Shown piece by piece: positions 1 to 9,855 of a stretch of 64,000 bases of DNA (its first letter is position 1; each line of letters opens with the position of its first letter). The position numbers and the translations under genes were made by a program. A model generated the notes under the pieces. It did not search any database. It saw nothing but the letters and a program-made list of their open reading frames with translations, and had not been told where the DNA came from. Source of the stretch: Globomyces pollinis-pini (taxonomy: Eukaryota; Chytridiomycota; Chytridiomycetes; Rhizophydiales; Globomycetaceae); contig MU621114.1 in NCBI GenBank assembly GCA_025399215.1, positions 46,999 through 110,998 of the forward strand, in the 5' to 3' direction.

Positions 1-926
1 GGAAACTTCGAAAGTGAATCTGCAGTCCTAATTGCAGTTATTAGAAGCTACTTGGAATCCGTAAACTGCAACTTTTCAAATCAAATCAACAAATCAGAAT
101 TGGAATTTGCTTACAAGTTTGATACCAAATTTATTCTTCGGGTAGAAGCAAATGAAGTTAATTTATCTACCAATGAATTATCATTGACAATGAAGAAGTT
201 TTTCAAGGATTTGTTTGTGGATGGGTTGGAATTTCCTATTAATATTGAGTTGGGAAGAGCAAACACAGTTTTGATTGATTCAAAAGTTGTTGATTTTCTA
301 ATCGATTTCACAAAGAAATTGTTGTCAAATATTATTCCAGATTTAGCCAAACTGTAACATATGATGTATTTAATTTCAGTCCACCAGTTACATCCAAAGA
401 TTTGATGGGATCAAGTAGCTCCCGGGAAGCTAGTTCATCAAGAAACTTTCCTGGAATACCTGAAGCAAGTCGGATGCCTTATGCTCCCAACTTTGGGGTT
501 CCTAGTTATGGTCAACAACCTCCATCTGCACCAAATCCTTTTGGGGTTGGCCAATCTGATTTGGACCCCTTTGGTGCAGGGCCAGGTATGTTGCCTTCTC
601 ACCCTGGTATGCGGCCAGGAGGAGGGATGTTTGTTGGACCGTAATCTAATAATTATCATTTAAACTTTAGAGATCACCCAATGTTTTCTGGTGGAGGTAT
701 TGGTGGGCCATCGTTTGGGCCTATGGGAGGTGGTCGCGGAAGCTTCCATCCACCTGGTGCCCGATTTGATCCAGTAATGCCATTTGGCCCTGGGTCTGGA
801 AATGGAATGCCACGGAGACCAAATGGTGGACAATTTAGGTAAGGTCATGTACTTACTAAATCATTTAGTGGAGATCCAGATAATGACGAACTCCCTCCTC
901 CAGGATACTATGATAGGTTTATGTAA
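1..926 (+). CDS. PI31-like proteasome regulator (5' end missing)
   Basis: Homologue of PI31 (PSMF1; Fub1 in yeast), a proteasome-binding regulator in cytosol and nucleus. The frame is open from base 1, so the start lies left of the window. Residues encoded by 1-353 resemble the end of the N-terminal FP domain. The rest is the typical Pro/Gly-rich disordered tail, ending in GDPDNDELPPPGYYDRFM; the conserved DPDNDxLPPPGxxDxF C-terminus is the family hallmark. Introns at 354-379 (26 nt), 641-670 (30 nt) and 839-868 (30 nt) restore one frame of 280 codons including the stop. The downstream small ORF is convergent. Confident in the family from the C-terminal motif; the missing N-terminus cannot be judged. 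Confidence 0.85.
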
Positions 927-1009
927 CCAAGAGTTTTTTGTTTAAAATATATTGCAAATGTTCATACTTTACAAAATAACGAAATATTCAAACTGTACAT
1001 TTTATTTTA

Positions 1010-1216
1010 TTATCTGCTGACAAGTTCTAGTTGATCGACGTTCGATAAATATGGATTATCATCCCCACTACTTGTATAACCACTATCTAAATCATCTATA
1101 TCTCCAAAGTGATCAGCAATTAATGGGATAAACTCTCTAAAATGATGTTCTAAAATAGATTCAGTATGAAATGTTTTACCATCCAAACAATCGTAGGTGT
1201 CACTTGTTTCGGTCAT
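1010..1216 (-). CDS. small acidic hypothetical protein (68 aa)
   Basis: ATG at 1214-1216 and TAA at 1010-1012 give a 68-residue intronless ORF. It is rich in Asp, Ser and Leu, with a C-terminal stretch GDIDDLDSGYTSSGDDNPY. No signal peptide, membrane segment or known domain was recognised. It is convergent with the PI31 gene, whose stop lies 83 bases away, a spacing typical for real neighbours here. It could be the last exon of a longer gene whose upstream exons I cannot find, or a chance ORF. No function is proposed. Confidence 0.4.
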   Translation of the reverse strand: MTETSDTYDCLDGKTFHTESILEHHFREFIPLIADHFGDIDDLDSGYTSSGDDNPYLSNVDQLELVSR

Positions 1217-1803
1217 CTACTTGTTAATTTAACCGATCGTTACTTGACATTTCCCCTGGTAAGCATTTTGAATCATTATTTTCAGATCCAGTTGTTGAAA
1301 GGCTTTCAAATGATCTTTCAGATTGATTTCACAACAAAATGAGTGTCGGTTGAGAAATAAGAATATCAAATAATACCGGAAACATTTCTGTCTATTACTG
1401 ATATCATTCATCCTTGATATATCTTTATGTGAAAAAATCAATCAGATTTCATTTAATTTATACTGTTGAGTTTGTTTGTTTTGAAACTCAGCAATGTCGG
1501 AGACAAGAACGCGACAACAAACACTCAAAAGTGTTTGATTAGGACCATCCAAAGAAACGTTTGTATGTTGATTATCAGATACTTGTATGTCCAAGGTTGA
1601 GTATAAGATATCTTTTCAGTGATTGACCAAAATCTGGCATAAGAGTAGCAAGTGCGATTACTATAGTGATTAAAAATGTTCATTCATGTAATAATTTGAT
1701 ATTATTTCATCTACATGTTTATTTTATATTGCATCATTAGACTTGCAGTTATTAAAAACGCGAATAAGGTCATTTGTTTGAATTAATAAATCTAACGATC
1801 ACA
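1217..1803. other. intergenic, no gene recognised
   Basis: About 590 bases between two divergent genes. Open frames on the minus strand (for example 1229-1441) are short and of low-complexity composition and match nothing I recognise. It presumably holds the promoters of both neighbours. Confidence 0.5.
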
Positions 1804-4214
1804 ATGATGCAAACTGGTACAATTACAATTTTAAACCCTCTAGATTCAGTTATTACCGAAGAGCAACGTATTCAAGTCAAATCGTTAAAGAAAGAATTAA
1901 AAGAATGGGAATATCAATTTGTTGAAGATAACGGTAGAAAACCAAATAAACAGGATATAGCATCAGTTCCTAACATTGGTATTTTATCAAACTAATCGAA
2001 AAAGCGATGCGATACAAGAGTTATGCAAGGTTAAAAGCTCTAATTGAAAAGATTGATGATGGGGACAATATTCCAAAACGAAAATCCAAAATCAAGAACT
2101 TACCAGAGGTTGTTGTCATTCCAGAAAAAACCAACATTAACTTGACGGAATCTTCGACAAGTATTACAACTTCAGATGCCAGAGACTCTCGAAATAGACC
2201 TTCATCGACCAATCTTTCAGCTAATTTGACACAGGAGACTCTAACGGGATCAAGCATTGAATTGTCGAATCTTAATTTAAACAAATCTATTGAATCATCT
2301 ACAAATAATTTACACGATAATTCAACTTCTATTGCACGTAATAAGATTCGAAAGTCGAATATTGCGGCTGGTCCTGTTGCAACATCTGATATTGGTTCCA
2401 GCTACGACAGATTTGCGAGAAGGGCATTACAACAACAGCAACAACTTCAAAAACAAGGTACGAACGTTGATATATATTCATTTTTAATATAGAAGCTACC
2501 CAACAGAACAACATATTCATCAAATCGGCTATTAATAACACAAAGATAGACAAGATAGAGCAGCCAGACTTGCAGAAACCAGAGTATGGGGTCAACACCG
2601 AACTAAAAGGGTTTCAACAACGGAAGGAACAATTACAAGGAATGTCAGTCACACCAAAATTGCAATCAGATATTTCAACAAAATCAGACTTAATACTCCC
2701 AAACAGCAAAATAATGGAAGACGCTATTGAAACGGTTAAACAGCCCGTCATTAGTACAATGGCGAAACCCAAAATCATTCATGTTGGAAAACATTATACC
2801 GATAGTTTGGATAACATACAACAGTCGGAAATCGAAGCTTTTAGCGAGACTGTGGAGCCATTGAAACCATCTTCCCCTCCCAATCTGAGTTTTCAAAATA
2901 GTGCAGAATGTTTAGAAATAGTTAATGATATTCTTAAAGAACATCCAAAACTTTTAGAGAAACATATTAGAGCAGAAAGAACTAAATTGGACGCAGAAAA
3001 TAAAAAACCACCCAAGAATGAGATACTTGAGGAGCAAGTTAATACAAGGCGTTCTAGTAAAGCAATCTCAACGATAGAAGAAAAAGGAAACTCAGAATCT
3101 CTTGGAAGCGGTGGGTCTGTAGTTTCAAAGGAGGATTCAAAGACAGATTCCTCTCAAAGTTTGTTTGAAAACAAACATATTGAACAAAGAAAAGAAGATG
3201 TAGAAGTTTCTATGGATTCTTTGATCAATGCTAAAAGTCCTGAAGTTTCAGTCCAACCTACTGAAGAAGAGATAACAGCAACTATAGCATCAACTAAGAA
3301 TGGCGTAGAACAACAGGAAAATGCTCTAGGATTACCATTGAACGCTTTAGTGAAAAATCTACCATCGTTAATGGTCACAAATATCAACAGGCAAGACTTG
3401 AAAATTAATTTTATAGTCGTATGGAGAAACACGGTGTACTTCGTTGTAAACTGTATCGAAAAAAGAACTTGTTGGGTCAAACAAACCCAACATATATTTT
3501 ACACAATGAAGCCGATAATTCATTTCTACTTGCAGCAAAGAAAATGCTATTATCAAAATCGATCAATTATATTATCTCGGATAGCCCTGATGATTTTTCA
3601 AAGGATTCGATTCACTACGTAGGAAAACTCAAGTTATACATATTTAATGCTGACCTTTAGGGCAAATTTCAAACGAACGAGCTTTATATTATCAGACACA
3701 AGAAGCTCTACATCCCAAAAAACTCAACGTGAATTGGCAATAATCAATTATGTAAGATTAAGAAATTAATTTTGTTAGAGTAAAAATGTATTGCCTAGGG
3801 AACTACAAGTAGCTATTTCAGCAATGACCATACCAGAAGATACAGTAAATTACATTTATGATTTAATTGAAAAGGCTTTAGGACATTCTACTGATATTAC
3901 TGAAGATTTTAGAATTCGCAATGAAAATACATTGTTATTTCTGAAAAATAAACCTCCAAGATGGAATGAGGCTACTCAATCACACTGCCTCAATTTTGGT
4001 GGTAGAGTTACACAACCAAGTATCAAGAATATGCAATTGATCTCTGATATAACTGGAGGTAAGAATTTTGTTTCTCATGTTTGACGTTTATAATGTATTA
4101 CAATTTGGTCGATGTGGATCCGATTTCTTTTCTTTAGATGTACGATATCCGATGACGGTATTGGAAGCATTTGGAATTGCTTTGACTACTTTTGATGCAT
4201 ATGATAGCGCTTAG
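1804..4214 (+). CDS. tubby-like protein with Sld2-like N-terminal module
   Basis: About 743 residues. Residues near 20-70 (1850-2040) carry [20 protein letters not shown] followed by an [10 protein letters not shown] segment, resembling the helical module of Sld2/RecQL4 N-termini. A long Ser/Glu-rich disordered region follows. The C-terminal half is a tubby domain: [27 protein letters not shown], the [20 protein letters not shown] motif and the closing [19 protein letters not shown]. Tubby proteins bind phosphoinositides and in animals help ciliary trafficking. Introns: 1979-2004, 2458-2492, 3391-3416 (GC-AG), 3633-3660 and 3752-3778. At 4059-4095 a frame change lies between two conserved tubby segments with no AG acceptor available (see findings). 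Start: first in-frame ATG, 1804. Confidence 0.85.
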
Positions 4215-4263
4215 AGAAAATAAAGTTTAGTAATAGTGCAAGTTCTTTATTTTTACTGTCCAA

Positions 4264-5100
4264 CTAAACATTTGGAACTACCGAATCTGTCATTTCATAG
4301 GAAATATCGTTGTTGCTATCTCGATCATTTTCTAGAAAGTCATAGAACTTTGTAGAGTGAGTTCTGCTTAAAGATACAATTTTAGCTATATCATCATAAG
4401 ATTCAGGAGTTCGATCAATGGAGGATGATTGATTATCTTGAATTGCCACAGTCGTTTCCGCTTCTTCCTGCCCATCGCCCGAGCCAGTTACACATACATC
4501 AGTGGATAAAATGGAAGGAAAATGTAGATCTTCAAACTTTACTTTTTCATCTAAAATGTTAGTCAAAATGATCCTAACCGATTTCCATATGATTTTCAGG
4601 TGCTTGCCATTCAAAGGACATATTTTTAGTATTGTAAGTCAAGATTTCGTTCAAACAGACACCTTCAAACTTTGTTGGTATTTCATTTTCTTTTGTCCAC
4701 TGTTCAAAGTATTGGATACATTCATCTGAAGTATTATGAGCGATGGATTTTTGTGGTTTTGGTTGCTGTTGCTTTTGCTTTCGTATTTCATCTAATTATG
4801 ATTAAGTATTAAAATGTACATGAATTCCTTAGTTTATGTAAGCGATGACAAGTTATATCATCAAATGATTGAGATCGATTATGTTTAGTTTTTAAAATGA
4901 CCGAGAAACCACCCTTTGCAAATCTACGTTTTCTAATGATTCTCCCTTCAAATGGATGAGACCTTTCTATTAGATTGAATAAATCACTGTGTTCTAATTC
5001 CTTTAATAAAATCAGAATTACGTATTAAAGCTGCTTTCAAAATATTCTGATTTTGTCTCCATTGAAAAAGTCAAGAGACAAAAAATGACTTCAGAGACAT
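4264..5100 (-). CDS. hypothetical protein (239 aa, four introns)
   Basis: Reconstructed from ATG 5098-5100 to TAG 4264-4266 with introns 4994-5021, 4792-4819 and 4551-4578 (28 nt each) plus a less certain first intron 5057-5089 that would use a GAG acceptor. The product starts MSLKQNQNILKAALIQHSDL, has a basic patch (RIIRKRRFAKGG), a short Gln/Lys/Pro run (KQKQQQPKPQK), a WTKENEIPTKFEG segment and an acidic Ser-rich tail. I recognise no domain. It is divergent from the OTU-like gene, with 112 bases between the two start codons, so they may share a promoter. The alternating frames joined by introns of the local type argue that it is real. Confidence 0.55.
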
Positions 5101-5212
5101 TTGTGTAACACTAAGGTTTAACGAATACAAAAACCATGGAGAATCGGGAGGCGGTTGAGTTGATGGAGATTGTTTGATTTGTCATCAACAATGGAATTCT
5201 GAACTTACCCTC

Positions 5213-6591
5213 ATGGATTTATCAACTCTCTCTAATGAAAACCAATTAATTACTGCTGTCTCTAATGACAAACTATCAGTATCAGATACTCATCCAAGAA
5301 CTCAACATGATCTATCTAACTCTATTTCTGCAATTTTACAATCAAATCTATATTCAAATTCTCATGTAACTGACAAACTATTCGAAAAATACGAGGAAGG
5401 AATGTTAATTGATCATCAAAGTGACTATGATGATCCTGAGGTGGAAGATAACATGCCATCTGCAATATCAGATATTAGTTTGACGGATTATGATCAACAT
5501 ATCAACCATGGAGATGCATATGAAGGATATATTGTGGCCATGGTAAACCAAGAAAATCAACAATCGCTTCAAGGATCTTTGGGTAAGCGATTATTACTAA
5601 TCTCTTTAGCACATCAATTGTACAAGGATGCGGAAAAGTTTGATAAACTAGAAAGAGATTGTCAAGAGTTTCTGGTATCACAAACCCTCAATTAATATTT
5701 AGAAACACCAACAACTGAAGCAACCATTAGATTTAAGCAAACCACCATTGCAACACCACCGAATTTACCTGCAGTTGGTTGCCAATGTTTACCAGCGAGC
5801 AATCCACATTCATTTAGCAATCAAATCTCGGCCTGTCGAAATCATCAGTCCGTTTGAAAGATCATTCAAAGAACCAATACATTTATTACAGTTTGGTATT
5901 AATAGATATGCATCTTTGAACCCGAACTTTTCAACCACAAGACGTAAAAGTGTTAAGGTAGTTAGTTACTTTTGACTAAAACGCAAAGATAAATGCAGAC
6001 TCTCAAATTATTAATGATGAATCAGGTTCATTACGTGATGAAATTGTTCAATCATTCATAGCTGGACAGCAATGGACTGAAGAAGATGATAGAAAGCACC
6101 AATTGACCCTTAAAGGATCTTCCAGTATCAATGATAGTTGTTCATATATGATCCAAGGCCCAAGCCCATCATTTGACCAATCTTCATATATGATCCAAGG
6201 ACCAAGGCCATCGTTTGACCAATCTTCATTTATGATTCAAGGCCCATGCCCATCATTTGACCAAGGTGGAGGTTCATATCATGGATTATATGAGGAAGAC
6301 TCATTGGCAAGTAAAGTGGAATCAAGCAACCACTATTCCCCATCATTAAAAAGAAAAATTAAGGTGCCAAAGGAATCTAGCAAGGAAAGTAATTTGAACG
6401 ACGAAGAATTTTATGAGTTGCAAAGAGCGTTACAAGAATCGATTCTTGATCAAAAGCAACAGCCATTTGAATCTAACATAGAGGAGTCCTTTGATGAAGA
6501 ACTTCAAATGGCTTTGGAGTTGTCACGTCAAGATTTACAAAAACACTTACCATCTGATAGCAAAGGGAAAGGGAAATTAAAGCATGCATAA
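5213..6591 (+). CDS. OTU-like protein with UIMs, probable pseudoprotease
   Basis: About 430 residues after removing introns 5583-5609, 5675-5702 and 5958-5988. The segment GSLAHQLYKDAEKFDKLERD matches the helix that follows the catalytic Cys in OTU deubiquitinases (consensus DGxCLFRSLAxQL). LQLVANVYQRAIHIHLA and PIHLLQFGINRYASLNPNF match the later strands and the His box. By that alignment the nucleophile position is Ser and the His of the HYxS box is Arg (INRYAS). The C-terminus has two ubiquitin-interacting motifs, FYELQRALQESI and FDEELQMALELSRQDL, after a 3x14-residue repeat. Likely a ubiquitin-binding factor. Start: ATG 5213, the first in frame. A short uORF lies at 5136-5177, and an in-frame DGDCL (5162-5176) sits just upstream behind a stop. 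Confidence 0.6.
6142..6267 (+). repeat. 42-nt coding tandem repeat, 3 copies
   Basis: Three direct copies (6142-6183, 6184-6225, 6226-6267), each encoding S-[YF]-MIQGP-x-PSFDQ-[SG]. They differ at a few bases, mostly at the position encoding Ser, Arg or Cys after GP. The unit keeps the reading frame of the OTU/UIM gene. Confidence 0.9.
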
Positions 6592-6650
6592 CTAAACAAA
6601 AAAAATAAATTGAATGCCATATGATCTTATTAAGGTTTCGTTCTACTTAA

Positions 6651-7784
6651 TCATTCCATTTCATCAAGAATTTTATCCAATACCTCACCACTTAAATCCT
6701 TTTTGTAACATTCATCCATGTTTTCAGCGATAAACTTGGACAGATATGATCTTGCTCGAACTCTGTCAACATGATCCATTTGAACATAACATCTTGCCAA
6801 ACAGGGTAAAGCAATATTGACACCATTATCCACCGCTCGATGATAATTTTCGCGAGCCAACTCTCTATTTTGATCGCATCCTATGAAATTCTTATCAAAT
6901 AGTTAGTTTACCTTTTCCTGTCCATTGACAATGAGCCAAGTAGAGATATGCATTTGTGTCACCAGTTAGTAACCCTTCTGAATACAGTTGGAAAGCTTTT
7001 TCGGGATTCTCGTTCACCAAGCCTTCTTGACCAGTCGAGTAAGCATGTCCCAATGAAACCAAACTTGGATTAGACGCGGATCTGTTAAGGTTAACCAAGT
7101 TTTCATACCGTGCAGCTTTCAAAAACAATGTCATAGCTCTTTCACCATCTCTAGGGACACCAATTCCATGATAGAGTATATATGCAGCTCTGATATAAGA
7201 TTGAATATCACCAGCAACACCAGCCTTGACAAACAAGTCCACTTGATTAGTAGGTTCACTATCTTCATCCTCAATTAACGTTGACCATTCGGCTAATAAT
7301 CGTAAACTTTTTGAACATCCCAAATCTGCAGCTAATTTAGTGTATTTATACAAATCAGACTCTATATCAAAACAGATGTCTCTTGATTGGTAGTACTGTG
7401 CGAGATTCAAGATTGCTTTTGGATGTTGATGACCCGCCGCTAATGTCCAATATTCAACCGTTTCATCTAGTTCGCCATTTGAGTAGTAGTATTCTGCAAT
7501 TAGCATCATAGATTCAACATGTTGAAATGTAGTCACTGCAGTTTTCCAAGTAACAACAGCTTCTTCAATAGCATCCATAGATAAATGCCATTGAGCAAGT
7601 AATCTCAAAGAATCCAGATCCTCTTCTGCAATGGCAGATAGTTTTGATATGGCAGCCTACTGTTCAGAAAGTGTCTCATCTTTACCTCTTGATCTTTTTC
7701 CACCTCTTTCATTGAGTTTCCTTCCCAAAGATCAATGGCTTCCATCTTGGTCTTTAGCTTGTCTGGACTCGATTGATACCACAT
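6651..7784 (-). CDS. Sel1-repeat (TPR-like) protein
   Basis: About 357 residues from ATG 7782-7784 to TGA 6651-6653, introns 7657-7685 (29 nt) and 6881-6911 (31 nt). Residues from about 50 on form Sel1-like repeats, e.g. GDIQSYIRAAYILYHGIG, PSLVSLGHAYSTGQEGLV and NAYLYLAHCQWTGKG, each with the A-x2-L-G-x2-Y pattern of short alpha-helical solenoids. Such proteins are adaptors, for example in ERAD (Hrd3) or chitin synthase activation (Chs4), but the sequence here does not identify a partner. No signal peptide or transmembrane segment, so probably cytosolic. It converges on the OTU-like gene, stops 60 bases apart. Confidence 0.8.
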
Positions 7785-8056
7785 TGAATTTCAAAAAATA
7801 AAATCATCTTTTGCACTACATAGCCAGAAAGTTTAATTTTTTTTAGTTACTGACCCCAACAGAACATCATGATGAAAAAGCAGCTTTGACGATGGTGGGA
7901 ATGTAAAACAGTAATCATTAAGGAGAGATATGCACATGGACTTCGAAAGAATCTTCAATTAGCCTTTGTCCTACCAATCACACGAAAGAAGCCTATAAAA
8001 TCATATTTCTCAATCAGTTTACGAGTTGGATGAATAGCATTACTTTTATTAATGAA

Positions 8057-8632
8057 TCAACAATTTTCCTTTACACACATAATGTTGTCAATCAGAATTG
8101 ATAATCCTCCCACGGCACAAGTAACTCCCATTGACGCAGCACCACTAACTGCACACGTAACGGCACTTACTGCTGCTCCAACCCCTGCTTCGATCAAACA
8201 CTCCTCCAATCCCTCCTTATCGCAAGGTCCATAGCATAATCCTGCAATATTAACCTGTCCGTCATTTGGACACGTCGCTTTTCGTGAAATCGTTCTAATT
8301 GGCCATCGAAAACAATCTACAATCCAAGATTTATAGCAATCATGATACCCCCAAATCCCACTTTTTCTTCTTGCTCCACTATGACATCCAACAGCTCCCC
8401 AACTATAATTCCAGTATCCTCCACACCCTTTGGTACTACAAGTCAATGGAAATGAATTCCAGTCAGCAGGACATGGTGCATAATTTGGAATATCTACTGA
8501 CTTTGATGTATGTGGGAGTCTTTGTGATCTAATACCAGCCAATGATTGAGATCTGCTTGAAGAACTTTCATGGTGCTTGGTACTGGAACTGTAAACCATT
8601 ACCAGACATAACAATACATTAATTAGATACAT
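8057..8632 (-). CDS. secreted cysteine-rich protein (191 aa)
   Basis: Intronless ORF, ATG 8630-8632, TGA 8057-8059. The N-terminus MYLINVLLCLVMVYSSS is a clear signal peptide; a Ser/His/Arg-rich linker follows. The mature part has about a dozen cysteines in segments such as CPADWNSFPLTC, GCGGYWNYSWGAVGCH and CPNDGQVNIAGLCYGPC, then a small-residue hydrophobic stretch (GVGAAVSAVTCAVSGAAS) and a C-terminal Cys. The CPxxxxxxxGLCYxPC pattern recalls secreted Cys-rich families of protists and zoosporic fungi, but I cannot name the family. The hydrophobic stretch could insert in membranes or pack in the core. Likely exported; role unknown. Confidence 0.7.
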   Translation of the reverse strand: MYLINVLLCLVMVYSSSTKHHESSSSRSQSLAGIRSQRLPHTSKSVDIPNYAPCPADWNSFPLTCSTKGCGGYWNYSWGAVGCHSGARRKSGIWGYHDCYKSWIVDCFRWPIRTISRKATCPNDGQVNIAGLCYGPCDKEGLEECLIEAGVGAAVSAVTCAVSGAASMGVTCAVGGLSILIDNIMCVKENC

Positions 8633-8893
8633 TGTAAATTAATCGGTAATAACTTTGAAGTAAAATTGATTTTAAAATGTGTTCCGCCAGTTTCGCCCTT
8701 GAGCGTTCGAATAAGCTTGTTTGACCCTTTTCACAGCCCTCAACCAACCAAATTCAACTGAACAACTAGCAATTAGGAAGAGCATTACGTGCTCTACTCT
8801 AAGATGCCCTATAAACATAACATAGTCTCTTCGATAAAACAATACATAATAAAAAGATTTTCATAACTTGGTATTTCATTAATAAAAACACAA

Positions 8894-9611
8894 TTAATTT
8901 TTAATGGCAGCAGTAAAGAATTTCTTTCCAAGAGTATCCAAGATTTCATGTCGACGTTCATCAGTCAATTTACTGAAAGCTTCATAAACAGAAACACCCT
9001 TCATATCACGCACTTTACCTGCACGATTACCATAGTAACCACCAGCAATAGCACCAGGGATGTTGAGGACGATGAATCCTAACATGACTCCTGCGACAGA
9101 GCCAATTGGTTGCCAAAAGTATGATGGATTTGGGACTTCTATAAAAGTATTAGCTGGTCAATTATTTAATCATCTGGAGTCAATTAGGAGTTAATTCAAT
9201 ATCAATTGGATCATTTAACCATAAAATTTGAATATGGAGGTTCAATTAGGAAAAGAATAGCATAACAATACCTGGAACCATAAGATCATTGAACATTTCA
9301 GCAAATATATCGATTGGATTAATCTTTTCATCGAATGAAAAGGTATTTTCAAGATCATAAGCAGCTCTACGATCCTTATCACTAACCAGTCAGCAACAAC
9401 GTCAAGAAATACCTTAAGACATAGTAGGCATTAGCGACTTCTTGGAATCGCTCAGTAGCGTCTGGGGCTGGATTTCTATCAGGATGAAATTGCAACTACA
9501 GAATTGATTAAAGCAATTGACTAATACTGATTCTCTGATGTATCCAGTTCTGATTTCATTTTCAGTTGCCTTTGGGGTGACTCCTAACACTTCGTAGTAT
9601 GTTCTTGACAT
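8894..9611 (-). CDS. J-domain (Hsp40) protein, probably membrane-associated
   Basis: 173 residues. The J domain at the N-terminus (YYEVLGVTPKATENEIR, then the HPDRNP motif and ERFQEVANAYYVLSD) would stimulate an Hsp70. The C-terminal part has a hydrophobic segment (VAGVMLGFIVLNIPGAIAGG) followed by YYGNRAGKVRDMKGVSVYEA, a glycine-zipper-like block found in small fungal J-proteins. Introns 9496-9527 (32 nt), 9382-9412 (31 nt) and an unusually long one at 9139-9271 (133 nt) restore the frame. The HPD triad is intact, so it should be active. The compartment is not determined. Confidence 0.85.
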
Positions 9612-9855
9612 GAGGTCGTTTAATAGTTGGACAAAAAGAATTCAGGAATTGTTTCTTGAAACGGTGAAAGCTTGAAAGGACGGCTCAAGCGGCAAAACAA
9701 TTCTCCTGTACCCAGAATGTATTGAATAGAAACTTATTTAAGTGTATGAAATCATACTTGTGAACTGCGTACAGTTGTACGAGAGCATGTAAACTAATTC
9801 AGTTCATTTGAAGTACTCTTTGATTGACAACATTAGGAATATATTTAGCTAAAAT

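Noticed and set aside
2570..3622. Long uninterrupted ORF ending in a hydrophobic, Tyr/Ile/Phe-rich tail
   Set aside because: The tail beyond about 3390 is an out-of-frame reading of the tubby domain; a 26-nt intron shifts into the frame that encodes conserved tubby residues.
5162..5176. DGDCL encoded just upstream of the OTU-like start, resembling an OTU Cys box
   Set aside because: Preceded at once by an in-frame stop, only a weak GAG acceptor could bring it in, and it is about 140 residues before the matching OTU helix; kept as an alternative, not as the annotation.
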